64,000 bases of DNA from Chloranthus sessilifolius (Eukaryota; Streptophyta; Magnoliopsida; Chloranthales; Chloranthaceae). The translations under genes and the position numbers were made by a program. Location: contig CM037585.1 in assembly GCA_021018995.1 (NCBI GenBank), positions 126,198,831-126,262,830 on the forward strand, in the 5' to 3' direction. The stretch's first letter is position 1; each line of letters begins with the position of its first letter. Below are positions 56,149 through 64,000 of the stretch, piece after piece. Under the pieces are notes generated by a model, which searched no databases, was not told where the DNA came from, and worked only from the letters and a program-made list of their open reading frames with translations.

Positions 56149-56328
56149 TGTAACAATCCAAAAGTTTCAAACACTAATACACGACTAACTGTACGTTCTT
56201 AGCATGGGATCTCATATTTTTACCATTGGATAGGAACAAATACACCATTTACGGTAGGATGGCTTAACACCGAACCAAACTAATACTGGTCTTGGGTGTG
56301 CTTGCTTCACACCGAACCCATCCCTTAG

Positions 56329-56336
56329 TATATAAG
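56329..56336 (+). promoter_or_regulatory. TATA box in B LTR2
   Basis: TATATAAG, 180 bp from the LTR start, followed by a GAGAAAGAAGAGAG leader. The same box is at 62379 in LTR3 and is deleted in LTR1. Confidence 0.65.
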
Positions 56337-56869
56337 TGAAACTTCTTTTAGAAGATTTCACTTGCGTGAGAAAATTGAGAGAGAAGAGAAAGAAGAGAGC
56401 TTAGAGGAAGAAGGAAAGATTTCCTCTCCCTTGCCCCTTCGAAGCCCAAGTTGTGTAGATCTCCCTCTCAACTTCTTCTTCATGGATTTACAACAATAAA
56501 ACATCGGTGTGAAGTGGTTGCGATCGAAGTGTGAGCGAACTCGATTCTTCCAAACCTTTTTCTTCTTGTTGATCCCCACTCTACGCGAGAAGCTTTGCCC
56601 CGCTTTGCATCCACAAGAGACTTCAATCCCAACTCCAATGCAATCAGATAGAAAGGAGGGTTTTGAACCATCAGGAAGAAAAGAGGGTTTCGTGTCAAAT
56701 TCGTCGATTACGACCACTGTAGAAGTTCACGCGTAAGATTAAAAGGTAAGATTTGTGTTTAATAGTGTAGAGGTAATTTAGATTTGCTGTATGGGTAGAT
56801 GGGAGTGTGTGCCATGAGTTTTGAGCGATTCGGATGGAGGAAGAAAGAGAACCCGAAGGGGTCGGAATT

Positions 56870-56975
56870 TGCCAAAATTGATCGATCAAAATTGACAGAA
56901 TAGAAAAGTGTAAAATTTTTGGAGAAATCGATCGATCAATTTTCTCTACCTTTGAAAACCGATCGATCGGATTTG
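56870..56975. repeat. GATCGATC palindrome block, B LTR2
   Basis: AAATTGATCGATCAAAATTG, AAATCGATCGATCAATTTTC, ACCGATCGATCGGATTTG. Confidence 0.8.
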
Positions 56976-58439
56976 ACTGAATTGCGGACACAACCTTGGT
57001 ATTCTAGCCATAACTTTCTACTCTGAACTCGATTTTGAGAGAGTACTTAACTAGGTCGAGATTGTTAATAATTAGAGTCAATCTTTAATGCATCATCGTA
57101 TATTTGTGATATAGATTGAGGGCAAAAAGCCATCGATAAGACTTTGCTTTGCATTACGCAACTTTGAGGTTAAGGTAGGGGAAACTCAATGCCCATTTTC
57201 ATTTTGAACTCTGATTCCTGGAATTCTTTGATATAATTGATTTGAGTATGATTTGGTAGAAATGGATTTAGAACTTATCAGATTTAACTGCTTTCAAATA
57301 TTGAAACCTTTGGATCATTGATTTGACTTAGAATTTGATTTCTGACAGACATCGAACGTTTGAATCTTGGAAGCTTTGAAATATTGAAGGTGAATTTTGA
57401 ACCTGTGAATGCATTGAATCTCAGAACTATGAATCTTTGAAATTTGAACCGTTGAAATTAAATACGAACTAGGAACCATGAGAATGAATATGAACCTTGA
57501 ACTTGGAATCCTTTGAATCTTAGAATTTGGAATGGAGTAGTATTATTTAAGAATGAACGACACTAGAATCCGCGTAGGAGAAATTTATTACTCAATTGCA
57601 TTTTTACCTTGATTCATAGAATCGATGAGTTAAGTGAATTGATGTGTAATGATTATGATTTGAGCACTGCATTTGAATCTTTGAAAGCTTTGAATGAATT
57701 TGAATTCGTTGAATGGAAGTGAATCCTCTGAATTATGAAATATGAACATGAAGGTGGGGAAAATTCAATACCCAATCGTATTTGATTTGAATTCATAGAT
57801 GCCTTGAAATAATTGAATGAAAGCTTTGAATTTTTACTTATATTTGAATTCTTCAAACTATTGAAAACATTGAGCTTTGAATATGAAATTGGAAACTGAA
57901 CTATGAATCAGAACTCTGTTAAATATGAATGTCTTTGAACTTTGTCTTTGAATCTGGAATTTGAACATGAAGCATGTGAAGTCTTGAATCTTTGAGATGA
58001 AATTGAATCCTTTGAATTATAGAACCCTTTTGAGTATAAATATTGAACATTGAAAATCATTGAACTGTGAGTATTGAAGTCTTTGAATTATTAGTTGCAT
58101 GGGAAATTTTGGAGATGAATCAATGAACTCTTAACTTCGGAATGAAATAGACTTAGCGATGAATTGTATGATTTACATGATAGGTTGAATGGAAATGTGA
58201 CATTTGTAAATGGAATTAGAGTTTGTGAATCTGACTATATTTGAATAATTGAGAGCTTTGAATCATTGATTTCTGGATGAACCTTTTGAAATATAGAATC
58301 CCTTAAAACTTTGAACTTGAATCTGACTGCATAAAAATGTATGAGTCTTCTGAACCTTGAACACGTGAAACCTTTGAAACACTGGACACTTCTTGACCAC
58401 TATACACTGCATATTCTAAGTGGACCACTGCATACATAG

Positions 58440-59290
58440 TGAACCGGTACGACGGGTTATCCGTACACACTGCATATTGCATACATTGACTCGATCGGTA
58501 CAGCGCGGTATCCGTACCCATACCGCACACTATACACTGCATACATACTGGACCGATGCGGTGGGTTATCTGTACACATACTACACATTGTACACTATAT
58601 ACATACTGGACCGGTACGACGGGTTGTCCCTACGCACTGCATACTGCTTACACTGACTGAACTGGTATGACAGGTTATCCGTACACACTGCATATTGCAT
58701 AAACTGACTGGACTGGTATGGTAAGTTATCCATACACACTGCATATTGCATACACTGACTAGACCGGTACGGCGAGTTATCCGTACACATACTGCACACT
58801 GTACACTGCATACATATTGAACCAGTACAACATGTTATCCGTATACTTACTGCACACTGTACACTACATACATACTGGACTGGTACAGCGGGTTATTCGT
58901 ACATACTACATACTACATACACTAATTGGACAGTTATGATAGGTTTTCCGTACACACTGCTTACACTGACTTGACCGATACGGCGGGTTATCCATACACA
59001 TATTGCACACTGTACATTGCAAACTTATTGGACAGGTATGGCGGGTTATCCGTACACATATTGCACACTATACAATGCATACATATTGGACCGATACAGT
59101 GGGTTATCCATACACACTGCATACAACATACACTGACTGGACTGGTACAACAGGTTATAAATACACACTGCATTATGCATACATTGACTGGACTGGTACG
59201 ATAGGTTATCCATACACATTGTGCACTGCATATACTGACTGGATCATTGCATACATTGATTGGACCGGTATGGCGGGTCATCCGTACACA
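58440..59290. repeat. Minisatellite in B LTR2 (about 16 units)
   Basis: Same unit family as 52734-53250. Anchor words lie near 58455, 58509, 58564, 58621, 58673, 58730, 58776, 58834, 58892, 58943, 58987, 59044, 59103, 59154, 59204 and 59276. The copy-number difference contributes to the LTR length difference. Confidence 0.9.
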
Positions 59291-60082
59291 CTGTAAGATG
59301 TGAACCGGAAATCTGATGATTAGAAGATGGGAATAATGGAGATCTAGACACTATATGCCATTGAATCGGAACACTGAACACTGTAAGTCATTGAATCTAA
59401 ACACTAAACTTTGTAAGCCTCTGAATCCGAACAGAAATTCTGAATCTGACTTCGAATATGAATTCGGGAACTGAGAAGGAATCATTGAAAATAGTGTGAA
59501 ACTCCGAACTATTGATTTTGATTTCGATTTAAGGATATATGTAAATTTTGTTTGGATAGTAAATTATCTTTTACAACTCTGTCATCGAATATAGGCATTG
59601 ATATGATGAGATGTTAAATTGATATTGATATTTCTTCTATTGAGCTTAGATTGTTAGCTCACCCCGACTATACGTCACAAATATAGCTCTTGATCGGGAT
59701 TCAGGACTTGAGGAGAATACAAATTACGAACCGGAGAAAGAAGCACAGTAGTTGCTACAGATTTTGGACTTGGTATAGTTTTGAGTTGATCTATTTAGCT
59801 TTGGAGCTTAGTACTTCTTAGAAATTTTGTATTACTTTTGTATATATTTTTTGTGTACCATTTTTTAGGTGATGGTCGGCCATCACCGGTGGTTTGTTTT
59901 TGTCTCCATTGTTTATATGCTTTATATAGAAATGAAAAATTTTAGCTCTGCCATATGTATCTTTGTTTTGATTTCTACATTTTGTGTGGATGTACCAAGT
60001 ATTTTATATTCAAATTTTGATCTACGATCTGGCGGTCCGATTTTCCCAGAGATCCATGTAAGGGGAAAATCGGCTTGTCACA

Positions 60083-60097
60083 GTTGGTATCAGAGCC
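60083..60097 (+). other. Primer binding site of B internal 2
   Basis: GTTGGTATCAGAGCC directly after LTR2. Confidence 0.9.
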
Positions 60098-60258
60098 TAG
60101 CCTTTAGGTCTTATGGGAAACTCAGAGTAATAGCTTTAGGTGTAGGAATATGGCTTTAGATTTGTCAGAACATGGGGAGTTCGATCTATGTTAGCTATAG
60201 CCAGAGTACTCACGATCACTTCTAATTAAGAAATCTTGTTTGATAGTGACAGGTCAGC

Positions 60259-61304
60259 ATGCCTCCACGAGGAAGGCCAAGAACCGTACGCATTAGAGGC
60301 ACGCCGAGTGTCGAGAGAGTCACCACGAGTACGAACAACACTCCCTTAAGAGGATGAAACGCCAACGAGCAGGATAGGCAGTTGTTAGAGATTATGGCCA
60401 ACAAGATGGCACAACTTGCAGAGCAGCCCCAACCTTCTGGATTCCAAGAATTCAGGAAAATGAAGCCTCGTAGCTTCTATGGTCAAGTGGATATGTTTGA
60501 AGCAGAAAATGGTTGAACCAGATGGAGAAAATACTACTTAGGATTCCTTGTAGCGAAGAGGAAAAGGCTAACTGGGTTTCCTTTCAACTAGAAGGTGAGG
60601 CCGATCCATGGTGGAAATCTGTTGAAGGGACCAAGCTACAAGAAGTCCCAAATGCACCATGGACGTGGGCCTAATTTGTTGAAGTGTTCAATGAGAAATC
60701 CTTCCCTAATGTATTCAGGGATCAATGGGAAGTTAGTTCATATCGCTAGAGCGGGGTCAGATGACCGTGCTTGAGTACGAGGCTGAAATTACTGGGCTTT
60801 CTCCATTCACACAGCAGCATGTAGCTACGGAACTCATGAAGGCTAAGAAGTTTGAGCAAGGCCTCAAGCCGACCATTCCGGAAAGGATTCCTTTGTTACA
60901 ACTGAGGACCTATGTAGAGGTCATGAATCTTGCTCTCATCACTGAAAAAGATATTGAGAAGATGCACCAACGAGTAGAGCAACAAGATCAGAGTAGGGCA
61001 AGTATACCACAATCTTATGCCTCCACACAGGCAAGCGAGACGCCGAGATTCTTGATACCACCACCACCTCAGCTTACTCTGCCTGAGTATTCTAGACCGC
61101 CTATGCCTACAACTACTACGACTAGAGTGTCGATGACACAACACCCTTCACGCACCACCTCATCGGCACCGGTTGAGTCATGCACACGGTGTGGAGGGCG
61201 ACGTCAGACGAAGGAATGTTGGTGGGCCACTGGCGCCTGTCTCAAGTATGGCTAGATGGGACATCAGGTAAAAGACTGTCCCGAAAAGGGAAAGGAAAGA
61301 TGAA
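60259..61304 (+). pseudogene. B2 gag, broken
   Basis: ATG 60259 (MPPRGRPRTVRIRGTPSVER). TGA near 60356 where B1 reads GGA, a frameshift near 60512, TAG near 60672 and a frameshift near 60735. Then an open stretch at 60761-61255 holds the gag core end (MTVLEYEAEITGL, QHVATELMKAKKFEQGLKP), LQLRTYVEVMNLAL, a Pro-rich linker and the knuckle region (CTRCGGRRQTKEC, then MGHQVKDCP after a TAG). The first His of the knuckle reads Arg. No protease follows. Confidence 0.85.
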
Positions 61305-62025
61305 CTTCGACATCTATTTAGAGGCCCTAGGTTAACTTTGGCAGTTAATGGTTTCAAATTTCTTTTGTGGTTATTGCATTTTGGATTAATGATTAGGATA
61401 TGTACTTCATTATTAAATTTTGTTGTAATTAGGTATCCTTTAAGCACTAAGTGCGTGGTGATGAGCTAAACTTTTGATGAGCGATATTGTGAATTTTGTA
61501 GTGACGAACTACTTAACTTTTTGTGATAGTTATCAAAATCCTAAATTTGTTATGGATGTCTATTTCTGAATGCTTAGTTGTAGATATTTTCTACCGATTA
61601 GTTGTGGATATTCTGATGGTTGTGGGTGAATATATTCTTTTACATTGAGTAACAGGGATTATGATTGGTTCTAGAGGTACCTTGTTATGTACAGTTGTGG
61701 ACATGTTTTCATATTCGGGAATGCATGTCATACTTTGGATGTTCAATTCTAAATGCATTCTAGTTTTTGTTGATGTGTTTATTAACATATACATGCTTAT
61801 TGCATGGTTGACAGGGTCCCAAAATTGGTGTAGGCGTGTTGTTGATCAGTTATGTATGAAGAACAAGTTTTAAGAGTTATAACTTTAGATTTAGAATCTA
61901 GAGTATTAATGGTGAAAGATTTGAGCCAACATGAAAGATTTTGAAACGACAATTGATGAAATTTGACGATTGACCCTATGTCATACGCCTCGAATAATAC
62001 CCAGTGAATTTTTGAGGACGAAAAT
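61305..62025 (+). other. B2 region behind gag, no pol
   Basis: Collinear with 55301-55975 at about 93% by eye over the first 100 bp. No coding signal. Confidence 0.6.
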
Positions 62026-62197
62026 TCCTTTATGGAGGGGAGAATGTAATGACCCTGATTTTTGTTGTGGTTGATGTTGAATTATTTACTTTTGAGGAGA
62101 ATATGACTACGCCTGTTCGGACCTGTCAAATATCCATACCTTTTTAAAGTAGGCACGAAAATTTTTGAGGAAGAAAATTCTTTTAAGGTAGCAAGAA
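62026..62197 (+). other. B2 double polypurine tract region
   Basis: GGAGGGGAGAA then TGTAATGACCCTGATTTTTG (about 62046), then TTTTAAGGTAGCAAGAA directly before LTR3 at 62198. Same order and spacing as in B1. Confidence 0.7.
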
Positions 62198-63543
62198 TGT
62201 AACAACCCAAAATTTTCGAATACTAATACACAACTACGTGTATGTGCTTAGCATGGGATCTCATATTTTTACCGTTGGATAGGAACAAATACATTGTTTA
62301 CGGTAGGGTGGCTTAACACTGAACTTAACTAATACAGGTTTTGGGTGTGCTAGCTTCACACCGAACCCACCCCTTATTATATAAGTTAAACTTCTTTTAG
62401 AAGTTTCACTTGCATGAGAAAATTGAGAGAGAAGAGAGAGAAGAGAAAGAAGAGAGCTTAGAGAGAGAAGGAAAGATTTCCTCTCCCTCGCCCCTCTGAA
62501 GCTCAAGTTGTGTAGATCTCCCTCTCAACTTCTCCTTCTTCGTGGATTTACGACAATAAAGTATCGGTGTGAAGCGGTTGTGATCGAAGTGTGAGAGAAC
62601 TTGACTCTCCCAAACCTTTTTCTCTATGAGAGAAGCTTTGCATCCGCAAGAGATTTCGATCCCAACTTCGTTGCAATCAGATAGAAAGGAGGGTTTCGAA
62701 CCATCAAGAAGAAAAGTTCATGTCAAATTCATCGATTCCAACCACCGTAGAAGTTCACACGTCAGATCAAAAGGTAAGATTTGTGTTTAATAAGTAGAGG
62801 TTAGATTTTATATATGGGTAGATGGGAGTGTGTGCCATGAGTTTTGAGCAATTCGGATGGAGAAAGAAAGAGAACCCGATGGGCTCTAAATCTGTCAAAA
62901 TCGATCGATTCATTTTGAAACCGATCGGTCGGATTTGACAGAACAGAAAAGTTTAAAATTTTTGGAGAAATCGATCAATCGGTTTTCTCTACCTTTGAAA
63001 ATCGATCGATTGGATTTGACTGAAGTGCCGACACATCTTGGTATTTTGCCCATAACTTTCTAATCCAAACTCGAATTGACGTGATTCTTATGGCATTGGA
63101 AAGAAGACAATGAGCCCTATATCTTGTATGAAATAATAATTGCATGAATCAAGACTTTTAAAGGTTAAAATTTATCAAGAAGTTGCGTCAATTTCTAAGT
63201 TAGCACGAACTTGCCCATTTTCGCCTCAGTTTTGAGAAAATACTTAAATAGGTCGAGCTTGTTAATAATAAGAGTCAATCTTTAATGCATTATCGTATAT
63301 TTGTGATATAGATTGAGGGTAGGAAGCCATCGATAAGATTTTTCTTTACTTTGCACAACTTCGAGGTTAAAGTAAGGGAAATTGAATGCCATTTTCATTT
63401 TGGACTCTGATTCATGGAATTCTTTGATATAATTGATTTGAGTATGATTTGGTAAAGAAAGATTTAGAACTTGTCAGATTTAATTACTTTTGAATATTGA
63501 AATCGTTGGATCATTTATTCGACTTAGAATTTGATTTCTGGCA
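62198..63543 (+). repeat. B LTR3, truncated
   Basis: TGTAACAACCCAAAATTTTC..., collinear with LTR2 up to GAATTTGATTTCTGGCAG and then unrelated. TATA box TATATAAG at 62379-62386. GATCGATC block at about 62895-63020. The minisatellite and LTR end are missing. Confidence 0.9.
62379..62386 (+). promoter_or_regulatory. TATA box in B LTR3
   Basis: TATATAAG, 181 bp into the LTR, in CCCTTATTATATAAGTT, followed by GAGAGAGAAGAGAG. Confidence 0.6.
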
Positions 63544-64000
63544 GTAGATACCTAAATTTGGCCCAAAGCATAATCGACACATATTTCAAGAATGGCATAC
63601 ACCCGAGCTTTCGAAAGCATTTTTTGAACCCTTAGGAATCACTCCAAACCCTTAAAAATCATCTCAAACCATTAGAGCTCATCCCGGACACATAAAAACC
63701 CTCCCGGACCCTTAGAAAGTTCAACCGAACCCATAGAGCCAGTTTCAAATTAATCAAAATAGCTGATGAAAAGAAGAGTGCCAAAGTTTTTATAGACAGT
63801 ATTCCAACCTAAGGCCTATACCATTAGAAAGTAGAGGCTCTCAACTTTTCAACGCGTTAAGAATTGCCTAATTCAAAATTTCGAACCAATCAAAATAGCT
63901 GATGAAAAGAGGAGTTTCATAGTTTTCATAGATAGTTGCCTAACTTGAGGCCTATATCATTGGAAAGTATAGTTGCCTAACGAGCTAAGAATCGCCTAAT
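63544..64000. repeat. Unassigned DNA with a 136-bp tandem repeat, continues past the edge
   Basis: AATCAAAATAGCTGATGAAA at 63752 recurs at 63888 (136 bp), followed in both by AGGCCTATA.CATT.GAAAGTA and a GCCTAAT end. A shorter CCCTTAGAA/CCCTTAAAA phrase repeats at 63630-63720. Family unknown; it could be satellite-like or LTR-internal. Confidence 0.6.

Larger units (their letters stand above)
56149..60082 (+). repeat. B LTR2, shared by the two tandem units
   Basis: TGTAACAATCCAAAAGTTTC ... CGGCTTGTCACA, 3934 bp. TATA box at 56329. GATCGATC block at about 56870-56975, GAATCTTTGAA-rich stretch at 57.2-58.35 kb and minisatellite at 58440-59290 (about 16 units). It serves as 3' LTR of B1 and 5' LTR of B2. 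ORFs on both strands inside it are repeat artefacts. Confidence 0.92.
40071..63543 (+). mobile_element. Tandem array of non-autonomous gag-only gypsy family 'B' (LTR-int-LTR-int-LTR)
   Basis: LTR1 is 40071-40327 plus 50489-54034 (split by element A), internal 1 is 54035-56148 (2114 bp), LTR2 is 56149-60082 (3934 bp), internal 2 is 60083-62197 (2115 bp), and LTR3 starts at 62198 and breaks near 63543. All run in the same direction and share the middle LTR. Internals encode only gag, like TR-GAG-type non-autonomous elements. Parts of the LTR and the gag resemble element A, a plausible relative and helper. Confidence 0.88.

Noticed and set aside
52734..59290. Regularly spaced repeats looking like a CRISPR array
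   Set aside because: Units are contiguous and degenerate, without unique spacers, and lie inside LTRs of a plant retroelement.
58303..59296. Overlapping ORFs at 58420-59296 on both strands
   Set aside because: Same minisatellite in LTR2; both strands are open in the same interval and there is no start context.

Overview
This window is plant nuclear DNA made almost wholly of nested, decayed transposable elements. I found no intact host gene, tRNA or rRNA. The lineages present are Ty3/gypsy chromoviruses with very long LTRs, Ty1/copia elements primed by initiator-Met tRNA, L1-type LINEs with a DUF4283 ORF1 and a zf-RVT tail, hAT and CACTA MITEs, and a ZMYM1-like hAT transposase. Together they point to an angiosperm, and the nesting density points to pericentromeric or other heterochromatin. 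I cannot name the species.

Layout. 1-2535 (-): hAT transposase pseudogene running off the left edge. About 2700-9183 (+): gypsy element 'G1' with a truncated 5' LTR, broken gag and pol, a foreign ORF in place of integrase, and a truncated 3' LTR. About 9190-10846 (-): truncated LTR facing G1's 3' LTR. 10847 to about 22375 (-): one LINE ('LINE1') split by a copia element (12701-17428) and a 3.3 kb solo LTR (18365-21677, TSD ATGAA). About 23341-27970 (-): a second LINE ('LINE2') split by a 2.25 kb solo LTR (23922-26171, TSD GTGGT), with an in-frame tandem duplication of its RT palm. 28.2-34.5 kb: MITEs, inverted repeats and a truncated copia element. 34.2-40.07 kb: LTR-like DNA carrying a hAT MITE. 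40071 to about 63543 (+): a tandem LTR-internal-LTR-internal-LTR array of a gag-only family ('B'). Its first LTR is split by a complete 10.2 kb chromovirus ('A', 40328-50483, TSD GAGAA). 63544-64000: unrelated DNA with a 136 bp repeat.

The most interesting signal is splicing architecture in the gypsy elements. G1 and A each carry an AT-rich GT...AG insertion of 147 and 140 bp at the same codon and phase between the Gag zinc knuckle and protease. Unspliced RNA would end Gag a few codons into the insertion; splicing would fuse Gag to Pro-Pol. Element A has a second, 71 bp GT...AG insertion in pol before the chromodomain, flanked by a 9 bp direct repeat.

Other notable points: A's gag lacks the capsid region but has two double-CCHC modules; B has two polypurine tracts in both tandem copies; CGAT-rich palindromes recur at a similar offset in several LTR families; and most of A's premature stops look like single C-to-T changes, largely in CAG codons. 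All coordinates and comparisons were made by eye. Element boundaries lacking a stated TSD are approximate.
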